Part shown: positions 14,901 through 23,345 of the stretch, piece by piece
Position numbering within the stretch: the first letter of the stretch is position 1
Layout: every line of letters begins with the position of its first letter
Source: Candidatus Gastranaerophilales bacterium
Lineage (GTDB): Bacteria > Cyanobacteriota > Vampirovibrionia > Gastranaerophilales > Gastranaerophilaceae
Reading direction: 5' to 3'
DNA length: 50,911 bases
Assembly: GCA_947624935.1 (NCBI GenBank)
Contig: CANQML010000003.1
Location: 1-50,911 of the forward strand
Made by a program: the position numbers and the translations under genes
Notes under the pieces: model-generated
Told to the model about the DNA's origin: nothing
Databases searched by the model: none
Seen by the model: only the letters and a program-made list of their open reading frames with translations

Positions 14901-16259
14901 ACCTTCCTCGTAAATTTTCAAAAGAATTTGCGCAGCGTTAAGCAGGGGGTCAATGGTCGGGGCAAAGGGCGGAGCGTAGGTTAAATCGTTTTTTGTAAAC
15001 TGTTCGATTGTGAGCCTGCCTAAAAGTGCGGCAGTCAGCGCATTAATTCTTTTATCTGCATCACCGCTTCCGACAGCCTGTGCGCCCAATAAAAGTCCGG
15101 TAGTTTTATCAGCAACAAGTTTAAGCGTAATGTTATTAACATCGGGCATATAGCCAACTTTGTCGTACTTTGTAACCTTAGCAGATATCGGATTAAACCC
15201 TGCAAGATTTGCTTTTTTAACGGTTAAACCGGTCATTGACATGGTTAATGACAAACATCTGACGACAGCCGATGCCAAAATTCCGTCAAAATCCTCGTCA
15301 AATCCTGCCAGATGCATAGCGGCAACGCGTCCTTCTTTGTTTGCGGTTGAACCTAACGGCACCCAGACTTTTGAATTGTTGATTAACAATGTTTTTTCTG
15401 CGCAATCACCGCAGGCGTAAATATTTTCAATGTTAGTTTGCATGTGCTTATTCACCTTAATTGCCCCTGTTTCTCCGATTGCAATGCCGGCTTCGCGTGC
15501 GATTTCAACATTCGGTAAAACGCCCGTACAAATCACCGCCATATCAGTTGAAAATTCTTTTCCCGTACCCGTTTTAACTCCTATAATTTCGCCTTTATCA
15601 TTTGAAAAAAATTCGGTCACAAGTTCTGAGGTTACAATCTCAAACCTGCCGTCACTGATACTTTTTAATTGCTGAGAAATAATTTGAGAGATATCTTCAT
15701 CAAACATTGGCGCAATGACAGGCGAATATTCAACCAAAGTCACTTTTAGCCCAAGCTCGGTGAACGCTTCCAATAATTCAAGTCCGATATATCCGCTTCC
15801 GATAATTGTCGCATGCTTTGATTTTAGCGCGCATTCACGTATTGAAATTCCGTCCTCAATTTTTCTGACCGTAAATACATTTCTTAAATTAACGTTGGAA
15901 ATTGAAGGTATAATAGGTCTTGCGCCTGTTGCGATTACAAGCTTGTCATAATCGACCAAAAACGCCCTGTTTTCTTCTAAACTTTGGATTAAGACCTGTT
16001 TTGTTTCGGGAACGATTTTTATTGCTTTGTTTTTTAGATGAACGTGTATGCCTGATGCTTCAAATTCTTCGGGGCTTCTGACCAAAAGCGTTCTGTAATC
16101 TTCAAAGTTACCCTGAATATAATAAGGCAGACCGCAGGCCGAATATGACACATGCGTGTCATCAGTATAAATATCAATAACCGCATCGGGCAAAAGCCTT
16201 TTTGCCTTTGCCGCAGCCTTTGCGCCTGCCGCTACCGCTCCGAGAATTACTATTTTCAT
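14895..16259 (-). CDS. CoA-disulfide reductase / NADH oxidase-like flavoprotein, 454 aa
   Basis: Pyridine nucleotide-disulfide oxidoreductase with one active-site Cys: VSYSACGLPYYIQG (Cys42, the SxxCG motif of CoA-disulfide reductase and Nox). FAD motif VILGAVAAGAKAAAKAKRL at the N-terminus, NAD motif ATIIGSGYIGLELLEAF, second FAD motif NIYACGDCAE. The GxGxxG of the first FAD site reads GAVAAG, a common variant in this group. It reduces CoA disulfide, polysulfide or O2; the sequence alone does not separate these. In an anaerobe an oxygen- or disulfide-stress role is reasonable. Confidence 0.85.
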   Translation of the reverse strand: MKIVILGAVAAGAKAAAKAKRLLPDAVIDIYTDDTHVSYSACGLPYYIQGNFEDYRTLLVRSPEEFEASGIHVHLKNKAIKIVPETKQVLIQSLEENRAFLVDYDKLVIATGARPIIPSISNVNLRNVFTVRKIEDGISIRECALKSKHATIIGSGYIGLELLEAFTELGLKVTLVEYSPVIAPMFDEDISQIISQQLKSISDGRFEIVTSELVTEFFSNDKGEIIGVKTGTGKEFSTDMAVICTGVLPNVEIAREAGIAIGETGAIKVNKHMQTNIENIYACGDCAEKTLLINNSKVWVPLGSTANKEGRVAAMHLAGFDEDFDGILASAVVRCLSLTMSMTGLTVKKANLAGFNPISAKVTKYDKVGYMPDVNNITLKLVADKTTGLLLGAQAVGSGDADKRINALTAALLGRLTIEQFTKNDLTYAPPFAPTIDPLLNAAQILLKIYEEGL

Positions 16260-16301
16260 ACCAACAATTTATAAACTGTCAGCCGATAATACATCCCGCC
16301 G

Positions 16302-16442
16302 CTAGTTTAAGCCTGATGTCGCAAGAAATGTCTGCTTCATAAATTCACAATATGCGTCAATTTCGCTTTGAAATTCTTCCGCGATATCAATCAATGTCTT
16401 AAGTTCTACTATAACCTCGTTGTTTTTTAATTCGTCGTACAT
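16302..16442 (-). CDS. Small acidic hypothetical protein, 46 aa
   Basis: Begins MYDELKNNEVIVELKTLIDI, predicted to be one or two helices. AAGGGGTG lies about 11 bases before the ATG at 16442; a longer in-frame start at 16487 has no ribosome binding site. No family recognised. It could be spurious, but it fits the gap between two minus-strand genes. Confidence 0.4.
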   Translation of the reverse strand: MYDELKNNEVIVELKTLIDIAEEFQSEIDAYCEFMKQTFLATSGLN

Positions 16443-16531
16443 AATAATACACACCCCTTGTAATTTATTTATCGGAGTGTGTACCATGATTCTTTAATAT
16501 TTATATTCAATTTTTTACATAAGTTTACATA

Positions 16532-16792
16532 TTATGCGATTATGTTTAAGTATTTTGCGTTAAAACCTCCGTTGCTTTCAAAGTTAATACTGCCTTGCGG
16601 ATCAAACTGTTCCAAGTTAAATCCTTTAGCTTTTTTCTCTGTTTTTTCTTTTCCAACGCCTGCAACCTGTACAAAGTTATTAAATTCCGCATAACTTATA
16701 ACACCGTCGCCGTTTTTATCATATTTGTCAAACGTTAATTGATCCATTCTGCTTAGCGATTCACGCCTCAAACCTGCTATAATATTTACCAT
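16532..16792 (-). CDS. EF-hand calcium-binding protein, 86 aa
   Basis: One canonical EF-hand loop: Asp25, Asn27, Asp29, Val31, Ser33, Glu36 in DKNGDGVISYAEF. The second half has a degenerate loop-like DPQGSINF. No signal peptide, so probably cytoplasmic. GAGAGGAG 5 bases upstream selects the ATG at 16792 over the one at 16807. It would bind Ca2+, and a partner is unknown. Divergent from thiC. Confidence 0.72.
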   Translation of the reverse strand: MVNIIAGLRRESLSRMDQLTFDKYDKNGDGVISYAEFNNFVQVAGVGKEKTEKKAKGFNLEQFDPQGSINFESNGGFNAKYLNIIA

Positions 16793-16906
16793 AAATGCTC
16801 CTCTCATATATATAAAGTTTTTAAAAAATAGCCGATTTCAAATGTTAAAATTTTTGTTACGAAAGTTAATATTATTAATGCTATAATAATTTAGAGGAGA
16901 AAACTT

Positions 16907-18181
16907 ATGACAACACAGATTATTGAAGCAAAAAAGGGTAATATAACCGAAGAAATGAAATTTATTGCACTCAAAGAGGGTGTGAGCGCTGAATTTGTAC
17001 GGGATAAAGTTGCAAGCGGCAGAGTTGTAATTTTAAAAAACAACAGACGCGAAAACGTCATACCGACCGCCGTCGGCGAAGGTATGACAGTCAAAATAAA
17101 CGCAAACATAGGAACTTCAATGGAACGTTCGGGAATTGACGAGGAATTGGAAAAAGTTAAAATAATTGAAGCGACGGGCGCGGATGTTTTGATGGATTTA
17201 TCAACGGGAAAAAACATTGATGAAACAAGAAAACAGATAATTGCCGCAACAAAACTTCCAATCGGAACCGTTCCGATGTATCAGGCGGGAAAAGAAGCCA
17301 TTGACGAATTTCAAGACATTTCAAAGCTTTCAAAAGAAAAACTGTTTTCCGACATTAAAAAGCAGTGCGAGGACGGGATAGATTTTATAACAGTGCATTG
17401 CGGAGTAACAAAGTTTGTCGTAGAGCAGTTGGAACGTCAAGGCAGAATAATGGATATAGTATCCAGAGGCGGGGCGATGCTTGCGGCTTGGATTAAGGCG
17501 ACAGGCAAAGAAAATCCTCTCTATGAATATTATGACGAACTGCTTGAGATAGCTCGAGAATATGATTGTACGCTGTCACTGGGTGACGGACTTCGCCCCG
17601 GATGTATTGCGGACGCAGGCGACAGAGCGCAAGTTGCTGAAACAATCGTTTTGGGTGAATTGGTTAAAAGAGCAAGAGAAGCAGGTGTTCAAGCCATGGT
17701 AGAAGGCCCGGGGCATGTACCTTTAAATAAAATCCCCGCTATGATAGAAACAGCAAAGGTTTTAACCGATTATGCACCGCTTTATGTTTTAGGGCCGCTT
17801 GTAACTGATATTGCACCAGGGTATGACCATATTACATCGGCAATCGGAGGAACTCTTGCCGCATATCACGGCGCAGATTTTTTGTGTTACGTTACACCGG
17901 CTGAACACATCGGTTTGCCTGATGTGAAACAGGTTCGTGAAGGAATTATTGCAAGCAAAATTGCAGCGCATGCCGCTGATTTGGCACGCGGTAACAAAGC
18001 CGCTTACCAAATGGATTTGGATATGGCGATTGCACGTAAAAAACTTGATTGGGATGCTCAAAGGGCTTGCGCTATCGATAAATGCACGCTTGAAGATATT
18101 AATAACGGCGAACCCTGCACTATGTGCGGAAAATATTGCAGTGTTAAAGTGTTCAAAGAATACTTCAACGAATGCCGCTAA
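16907..18181 (+). CDS. thiC: Phosphomethylpyrimidine synthase, 424 aa
   Basis: Radical SAM enzyme converting aminoimidazole ribotide to HMP-phosphate for thiamine synthesis. Seen: NANIGTSMERSGIDEELEKV, GADVLMDLSTGKNIDETR, VEGPGHVPLNKIPAMIE, LGPLVTDIAPGYDHITSAIG. The C-terminal cluster ligands are Cys404, Cys407 and Cys411 (CTMCGKYC); the spacing is CxxCxxxC, one shorter than the CxxCx4C of long ThiC. The 424-aa length matches the short ThiC form. GAGGAG precedes the ATG and a TATAAT lies at 16882-16887. I see no TPP riboswitch upstream and no other thi genes nearby. Confidence 0.95.
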   Translation: MTTQIIEAKKGNITEEMKFIALKEGVSAEFVRDKVASGRVVILKNNRRENVIPTAVGEGMTVKINANIGTSMERSGIDEELEKVKIIEATGADVLMDLSTGKNIDETRKQIIAATKLPIGTVPMYQAGKEAIDEFQDISKLSKEKLFSDIKKQCEDGIDFITVHCGVTKFVVEQLERQGRIMDIVSRGGAMLAAWIKATGKENPLYEYYDELLEIAREYDCTLSLGDGLRPGCIADAGDRAQVAETIVLGELVKRAREAGVQAMVEGPGHVPLNKIPAMIETAKVLTDYAPLYVLGPLVTDIAPGYDHITSAIGGTLAAYHGADFLCYVTPAEHIGLPDVKQVREGIIASKIAAHAADLARGNKAAYQMDLDMAIARKKLDWDAQRACAIDKCTLEDINNGEPCTMCGKYCSVKVFKEYFNECR

Positions 18182-19032
18182 TCTTCGATGTAAACGATTT
18201 TTTTGCGCAAATTCCACTGGATTAGCGTTAAAACAAGTATTATTACAAATAGAACGTAGGCAATAGCGGACGCTTTGCCTGCGTTAAAGTATTCAAACGC
18301 ATTTTTGTAAATTGCATAAACAAGTACGTTTGTGCTGTCAAAAGGCCCGCCCTGTGTCATTAACCACACTAAATCAAACACTTGGAAAGAACTTATCGCC
18401 GTAATTATTACAACGAAAAAAATCGTCGGCGATAAAAGCGGAACTGTAACATTTAAAAAGGTTTGAACCGAATTTGCACCGTCAATTTTTGCCGCCTCAA
18501 AAAGCGACTGATCCATGGCACTTAGTGAGGACAAAAATATAATCATGTTATATCCGATAAGTTTCCACACGCTGACCGCAATTAGAGCAGGCATGGCAAA
18601 ATGCGTGTCATAAAGCCAGTTTATGTGCAAATGTAAAACCTGATTTAAAAGCCCGATATTAGGGTCAAATATCCACTGCCAAACAATCCCTATTACAATC
18701 ATAGGCGTAATAAACGGCAAAAAATACGCTGTTTTATAAAATTCCGACCCTCTTATTTTATTATTCAAGATTACCGCTAAAATTAACGGAATTATTACCC
18801 CGAAAACCGACGTCGATATTGCAAAAACAACTGTATTCAATAATATTTTATAAAACAATTCTTCATTAAAAAGCTCTTGATAGTTATATAAACCGACAAA
18901 TTCGGGCGAAGTCAGCAAATTCCACTTGAAAAAACTCAAACCAAATGAGCAGATGACAGGAATGATAATAAATATAAGCATCCCTAAAATTGCGGGCAAA
19001 ATAAATATCCAAGCTTTTGCGTCATGTTTCAT
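18178..19032 (-). CDS. Sugar ABC transporter permease (MalF/UgpA type), 284 aa
   Basis: Binding-protein-dependent transport permease with about six membrane helices (for example FILPAILGMLIFIIIPVICS and TVVFAISTSVFGVIIPLILA). The EAA loop that contacts the ATPase reads EAAKIDGANSVQTFLNVTVP. It is of the carbohydrate-uptake CUT1 class by overall pattern. No second permease, binding protein or ATPase gene is adjacent, so it stands alone in this window. It overlaps the end of convergent thiC by 4 bp. Confidence 0.87.
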   Translation of the reverse strand: MKHDAKAWIFILPAILGMLIFIIIPVICSFGLSFFKWNLLTSPEFVGLYNYQELFNEELFYKILLNTVVFAISTSVFGVIIPLILAVILNNKIRGSEFYKTAYFLPFITPMIVIGIVWQWIFDPNIGLLNQVLHLHINWLYDTHFAMPALIAVSVWKLIGYNMIIFLSSLSAMDQSLFEAAKIDGANSVQTFLNVTVPLLSPTIFFVVIITAISSFQVFDLVWLMTQGGPFDSTNVLVYAIYKNAFEYFNAGKASAIAYVLFVIILVLTLIQWNLRKKIVYIED

Positions 19033-19064
19033 ATATAATAATTATACAGTACTGAGGAGAAATT

Positions 19065-20495
19065 ATGCAAAAATATGAACAAGCTTTCGGTAAAAACGAC
19101 ATAAGAGGGATTTTCGGACAGGACATAACGGAAGAACTTTTCTATAATATAGGTTTAGGGTTTGTCGAGTGGCTTAAAATAAATTCAAATAAAAAGCCGG
19201 ATGAGATGAAAATAACCGTTTGCCGTGACGCCAGACTTCATTCGCCGCAGCTTGCAAACGCTTTGATATGCGGGGTTTCTTCAACAGGCGCAAAAGTCGT
19301 TGACTTGGGGCTTTGCCCGACACCATTGGGCTATTATTCGGAAGCCGCCGCAAATGACGTAACATCCGCCATGATTGTAACGGCAAGCCACAACCCGAAA
19401 GAATACAACGGGCTTAAAATGACTTATAACCGCCAAACTTTAAACGAAAATCAAATAAAAGAGGTTAAAGAGCTTACGTTTAAAAATTGGCAAAAACCCG
19501 ACTTTAATTGCCCCAAAGCCGAAAAATACAATATCATTCCCGATTACATAAATGATATGCTAAAACGTTTCGGAAAAATCGGGGAAAGCATTAAAGTTGT
19601 TGTCGACAGCGCAAACGCAACTGGCGGAATTGTTGCGCCCGAATTATACAAAAAATTGGGGTGCGAAGTCGTTGAACTGTTTTCCGAACCCGACGGCAAT
19701 TTCCCGAACCACCACCCAAATCCGAGTGATTTAAAGACATTGGACACAATCAAAAAAACGGTAGTTGAAACGGGAGCGGATGTCGGGATTGCGTTTGACG
19801 GTGACAGCGACAGAATTGGGGTTATAACAAGCGAGGGGCAAACCTTGACGGGCGACAAGCTGCTTTTAATCTATGCAACAGACTTAATTAAAAATTGCAA
19901 AGAAATGCCGACGGTTGTATCGGAGGTTAAATGTTCGCAAGTTTTGTTTGATACCATAAACAGTACGGGCGCAAAAGCCGTTATGTGCAAAACAGGTCAC
20001 GGCTATGTAAAAGAAAAAATGAAAGAAACTGGCGCCGTTTTAGCAGGCGAAATGAGCGGTCACACATTCTTTAAGGACAGATATTTCGGTTTTGACGACG
20101 CGATTTATGCAGGCTGCAGAATTATAGAAATAATTTCAAAAAACAAAGCCGAAAATCCCAATTTCAAACTTAGTGATTTGTTAAAGCCCTTTAATGCGGT
20201 TTATACGTCTGATGAGGTGAGATTTCCCTGCCCGAATGAGCTTAAAAAGCCCGTTATGACAGAATTAAAAGAATATATTGAAATACATAAAGATATGTTT
20301 AGTGCCGAAATCAAGGATATTATAACACTTGACGGGATGAGGATTGTATTTGACGGCGGGTTTGCGCTAATTCGTCAAAGCAACACAGAACCTGTTTTTA
20401 CATTGAGATTTGAGGCAAAGACGAAGGAAATGTGCGAACATTTCAAAAAATGTATGCTTGGCAAATTGGACGAAATAATAAAATCAAAACTTTAA
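19065..20495 (+). CDS. Phosphomannomutase/phosphoglucomutase, 476 aa
   Basis: Alpha-D-phosphohexomutase. Phosphoserine loop MIVTASHNPKEYNG (Ser108), metal loop GIAFDGDSDRIGV (about residue 248), sugar-binding loop AGEMSGHTFFKDRYFGFDDA, and phosphate-binding RQSNTEPVFTLRFEAK at the C-terminus. It interconverts hexose 1- and 6-phosphates for envelope polysaccharide and, with glgC elsewhere in the window, glycogen. It is ManB/AlgC-like rather than GlmM by the metal and sugar loops, but specificity is inferred. GAGGAG lies upstream of the ATG. Confidence 0.92.
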   Translation: MQKYEQAFGKNDIRGIFGQDITEELFYNIGLGFVEWLKINSNKKPDEMKITVCRDARLHSPQLANALICGVSSTGAKVVDLGLCPTPLGYYSEAAANDVTSAMIVTASHNPKEYNGLKMTYNRQTLNENQIKEVKELTFKNWQKPDFNCPKAEKYNIIPDYINDMLKRFGKIGESIKVVVDSANATGGIVAPELYKKLGCEVVELFSEPDGNFPNHHPNPSDLKTLDTIKKTVVETGADVGIAFDGDSDRIGVITSEGQTLTGDKLLLIYATDLIKNCKEMPTVVSEVKCSQVLFDTINSTGAKAVMCKTGHGYVKEKMKETGAVLAGEMSGHTFFKDRYFGFDDAIYAGCRIIEIISKNKAENPNFKLSDLLKPFNAVYTSDEVRFPCPNELKKPVMTELKEYIEIHKDMFSAEIKDIITLDGMRIVFDGGFALIRQSNTEPVFTLRFEAKTKEMCEHFKKCMLGKLDEIIKSKL

Positions 20496-20708
20496 AAGTT
20501 CATACGGTTCAACATTCAACGCTTTAGCAATCATTCTTATTCTTGAAAGCGGGATATCTCTGTGAGCGTTTTCAATATTAGCGATATATGAGTTATCTGC
20601 ACCAATTTCAAAACTGAGCTGTTCTTGAGTCATACCTCTTTCAAGACGGAGTTCACGCACCCGCTTGCCGAATTTCTTATGAAAAACTTTACTCATTTTT
20701 TTACCCAT
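20484..20708 (-). CDS. XRE-family helix-turn-helix regulator, 74 aa
   Basis: Cro/CI-type DNA-binding domain filling the whole protein: FGKRVRELRLERGMTQEQLS, then FEIGADNSYIANIENAHRDI, and LNVEPYELLKF. No effector domain. It overlaps the convergent phosphohexomutase end by 12 bp. The start may be the ATG at 20708 or at 20696; neither has a clear ribosome binding site. Target genes are unknown. Confidence 0.85.
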   Translation of the reverse strand: MGKKMSKVFHKKFGKRVRELRLERGMTQEQLSFEIGADNSYIANIENAHRDIPLSRIRMIAKALNVEPYELLKF

Positions 20709-20826
20709 AAATAAAGATATAGCAAATAATACAAATAAAAAGTATTGCTATTTTGAAGATTATATGGTATAAACATGATTGTAATGCGTGTTTATGGCAT
20801 GTATTTTTTGTTTAAAAGATGTTAGG

Positions 20827-20859
20827 ACTTTAAGTCGTTAAGACGTTAAGTTCGTATAT
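20827..20859. repeat. Short iteron array (GTCGTTAAG/GACGTTAAG) upstream of pilin gene
   Basis: Units of about 9-10 bp, ending in TTAAGTTCGTATAT. The same block, including TTCGTATAT and about 20-30 bases before the ribosome binding site, recurs at 45618-45667 before another pilin gene. Confidence 0.65.
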
Positions 20860-20891
20860 GAAAATAAATTATTAGAAAAGGAGCAATAAAG

Positions 20892-21785
20892 ATGAAACAA
20901 TTAAAGAAAATTACAAGAAGTAGAGTCATTGCGAGGTGGCAAGCCACTCATCACTTAGGGCTTTGCGAATTTGCCAATATGCGAGCCGAGCGTCGCAATC
21001 GCAAAGTTGGTGAAATGCAACGATTATGCGATTACGACGTCGCTTACGCTCCTCGTAATGACGAGAACATTGGCACTTCATATAGCCTAATTAAAGTAAG
21101 CGACTTAACGTCTTATCGTCTTAACGACTTAACGACTTTAAGAAAAGCCGCCTTTACATTGGCTGAGGTCTTAATCACTTTGACGGTCATCGGCATTGTT
21201 GCTGCCATGACTATTTCTAATTTGGTTCAAAATTATCAGGAAAAAGTTATTGTTACCCAACTCAAAAAAACATACGCAATGCTTTCACAGGCAACTGAAC
21301 TCGTAAAAATTGATTATCCGTTTAGCGAATGGAATTTGATAGATACCAACACAGATTCAGTAAAAAATATTTACGAAATGTATAAAAAATATTTAAGAAT
21401 AAATAAAGACTGCGGTTGTGGAGTAAGGGCACCCGTCGGCTGTTGGAGTGAGGATGTAACAAAGCGATTTAAAGGAAATGATGCTGCCAACGTAGCCGGT
21501 AAAGGCTATATTGGATCCTATGCCTGCGCGGTTAGACTTGCTGACGGTACAAATCTGACATTTGATATTTATACCGGAACACCGGATTACTTAGCATTTT
21601 ACTTGGATTTTAACGGCGATAAAAAGCCTAATGAGGTAGGCAGGGATGTTTTTGTATTTAAAATAACTGACAAAGGTACTTTTTCTCCATTTGGCTTAGC
21701 AGAAGGTTGTAAGGCAAGTAACAGCGTGTATTCCGGCTTTTCTTGTGCTGATTATGTCCTAAAAGAAAATAAATTACCAAAATAA
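20892..21785 (+). CDS. Type IV prepilin-like protein with repeat-extended leader, 297 aa
   Basis: Class III signal RKAAFTLAEVLITLTVIGIV, with predicted cleavage A87/F88 and mature Glu5. The hydrophobic helix ends near AAMTISNLVQ. The 87-residue leader is about ten times the usual length: residues 12-57 are encoded by the 138-bp element A, and residues 69-84 by an inverted copy of the iteron array. AAAGGAG (20877-20883) lies just upstream of the first ATG, so translation really starts before the insert. The mature domain is Cys-rich (CGCGVRAPVGCW) with a D-rich, EF-like LDFNGDKKPNEVG near the end. Processing of such a long leader is inferred, not shown. Confidence 0.85.
   Translation: MKQLKKITRSRVIARWQATHHLGLCEFANMRAERRNRKVGEMQRLCDYDVAYAPRNDENIGTSYSLIKVSDLTSYRLNDLTTLRKAAFTLAEVLITLTVIGIVAAMTISNLVQNYQEKVIVTQLKKTYAMLSQATELVKIDYPFSEWNLIDTNTDSVKNIYEMYKKYLRINKDCGCGVRAPVGCWSEDVTKRFKGNDAANVAGKGYIGSYACAVRLADGTNLTFDIYTGTPDYLAFYLDFNGDKKPNEVGRDVFVFKITDKGTFSPFGLAEGCKASNSVYSGFSCADYVLKENKLPK
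20925..21062 (+). repeat. Element A, copy 1 (138 bp, in pilin leader)
   Basis: Bounded by GTCATTGCGAGG and CCTCGTAATGAC, an 11-of-12 inverted repeat. Length is 46 codons exactly. It is translated in frame as VIARWQATHH..EFANMRAERRNR..CDY.....PRND. Copies 2 and 3 are at 45737-45874 and 50668-50811. Confidence 0.85.
21097..21142. repeat. Iteron array inside pilin coding sequence
   Basis: Units CGACTTAACG, TCTTATCGTC and TTAACGACTT are the complement of the upstream array at 20827-20859 and are read as SDLTSYRLNDLTTLRK of the prepilin leader. Confidence 0.65.
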
Positions 21786-21926
21786 ATTTTACGGATGCTT
21801 GCAAATAAAAATCTTTTATGTTAGACTAACACTTGTCAGAAAAGTTATCTCACATATTTTTACCAAACAGCTTGAAATAAGCTTATTTTTGGTGTATGAG
21901 TGAAATTAAACAATGAAAGGTAGACA

Positions 21927-22628
21927 ATGAAAGACGAATTAAACGTTGAAGAAAAAGCGGCAGAAGCAGCCGAAAAAACAGAAGAAACAGTAGCAGAAAC
22001 AACCGAAGAAGTAACAGAAGAAGTTGTAAAAGAAACTGCTGAAGAAACCGTTGAAGAAGCGCCTGAAGAATTGCCTGTTGAAAGACAATCAAAAAGACGT
22101 TCAAGATCGGGTAAAAAACAAAAAATCGAAACAATCGAAGAAAAACCCCAAAGCGAATGGACGGAACAAGTAGTACAAATAAGCCGTGTAACTAAGGTTG
22201 TAAAAGGCGGTAAAAAATTGAGTTTCCGCGCAATCGTAATTGTCGGAAACAAAAAAGGTCAGGTTGGTATCGGTTGTGCCAAAGCATCCGAAGTTATTAT
22301 TGCGATACAAAAAGCAATAGCTGACGGCAGAAAGAACCTCATCACGGTTCCTATATTCAAAACCACAATACCTCATCCGATAACAGGTAAATCAGGTGCA
22401 GGCTCTGTAATGCTTAGACCTGCATCACAAGGTACAGGTATCATTGCAGGCGGCGCTGTCAGACCTGTTTTGGAACTTGCAGGGATTGAAAACATTCTTG
22501 CAAAATCATTAGGTTCAAAATCACCGCTAAACGCGGCTTATGCAACAATCAATGCGCTTAAATCACTTACGCCGTTCAATGATGTTGCTAAAAAACGCGG
22601 TTTAACAATGGCAGAACTTTTAAACTAA
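21927..22628 (+). CDS. rpsE: 30S ribosomal protein S5 with acidic N-terminal extension, 233 aa
   Basis: The S5 core runs from about residue 75: [20 protein letters not shown], then [18 protein letters not shown], ending in GLTMAELLN. Before it lie about 50 very Glu/Thr/Val-rich residues ([20 protein letters not shown]) and a basic linker ([14 protein letters not shown]), making the protein about 65 residues longer than a typical S5. AAAGGT precedes the ATG at 21927. In most bacteria rplR precedes rpsE; here a pilin gene does, so the spc cluster is broken at this point. Needed for decoding accuracy and 30S assembly. Confidence 0.95.
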   Translation: MKDELNVEEKAAEAAEKTEETVAETTEEVTEEVVKETAEETVEEAPEELPVERQSKRRSRSGKKQKIETIEEKPQSEWTEQVVQISRVTKVVKGGKKLSFRAIVIVGNKKGQVGIGCAKASEVIIAIQKAIADGRKNLITVPIFKTTIPHPITGKSGAGSVMLRPASQGTGIIAGGAVRPVLELAGIENILAKSLGSKSPLNAAYATINALKSLTPFNDVAKKRGLTMAELLN

Positions 22629-22640
22629 GGAAGGTAAATA

Positions 22641-22829
22641 ATGGCAAAAAAAGCAAATACTATAAAAATTAAACTTGTAAAAAGTTTAATCGGCGCATCA
22701 GAAGCGCAAAAGAAAGTGGCATCTTCACTCGGTTTTTCTAAAAAAGATCAAGTGGTTGAGCATGCCGAAACACCCGTTATAATGGGTATGGTAAATAAAA
22801 TATCACATCTTCTTGAAGTGGTAGAATAA
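22641..22829 (+). CDS. rpmD: 50S ribosomal protein L30, 62 aa
   Basis: IKIKLVKSLIGASEAQKKVA then SSLGFSKKDQVVEHAETPVI and GMVNKISHLLEVVE match bacterial L30 over its whole length. AAGGAAGGT precedes the ATG, 12 bp after rpsE, in the conserved S5-L30-L15-SecY order. Confidence 0.94.
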   Translation: MAKKANTIKIKLVKSLIGASEAQKKVASSLGFSKKDQVVEHAETPVIMGMVNKISHLLEVVE

Positions 22830-22901
22830 AAGCAGACCGCGTACGGTTACTCGTGTAACAATAGTGAAAAGCGAGCGGTAAAATTATAAGGAAAGATAAA
22901 A

Positions 22902-23345
22902 ATGATTACATTAGAAGACTTAAAACCTAAAGAAGGTTCAACAAAAAAATCAAAAAGAGTAGGCAGAGGCAGATCATCAGGACACGGCAAAACATCTTGC
23001 CGCGGTCATAACGGTGAAGGACAGCGTTCGGGCAGCAGTGCAAAACGCGGTTTTGAAGGCGGTCAAATGCCTGCTTACAGAAGACTTCCTAAATTAAAAG
23101 GATTTCAAGTTATTAATAAACTTAACTATGCTGAAATCAACGTAGGAAGAATTGCTCAATTGGGACTTAAAGAAGTTTCTTTGGAAAGCCTGAAAGAAGC
23201 TAAGAGAGTTCACCCGTCATCAGACGGTTTGAGAGTACTCGGAAACGGGGAAATCAAAAAAGCCGTAACGGTTAAGGCGTCTTACGTTACACCTTCGGCA
23301 AAAGAAAAAATAGAAAAAGCAGGCGGAAAGGTTGAGTTGGTATAA
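22902..23345 (+). CDS. rplO: 50S ribosomal protein L15, 147 aa
   Basis: N-terminal Gly/Arg-rich segment RVGRGRSSGHGKTSCRGHNG followed by GFEGGQMPAYRRLPKLKGF is the L15 signature. The length is normal. The TAA shares its last base with the secY ATG, indicating translational coupling. A 72-bp gap to rpmD contains only a weak ACCGC/GCGGT inverted repeat. Confidence 0.96.
   Translation: MITLEDLKPKEGSTKKSKRVGRGRSSGHGKTSCRGHNGEGQRSGSSAKRGFEGGQMPAYRRLPKLKGFQVINKLNYAEINVGRIAQLGLKEVSLESLKEAKRVHPSSDGLRVLGNGEIKKAVTVKASYVTPSAKEKIEKAGGKVELV

Noticed and set aside
16808-16906. TPP riboswitch upstream of thiC
   Set aside because: Only about 100 bp, AT-rich, without the conserved thi-box stretches; a TATAAT and ribosome binding site account for it.
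17789-18217. 142-residue antisense ORF inside thiC
   Set aside because: The thiC frame is strongly conserved; the antisense product has no domain or ribosome binding site and is a shadow.
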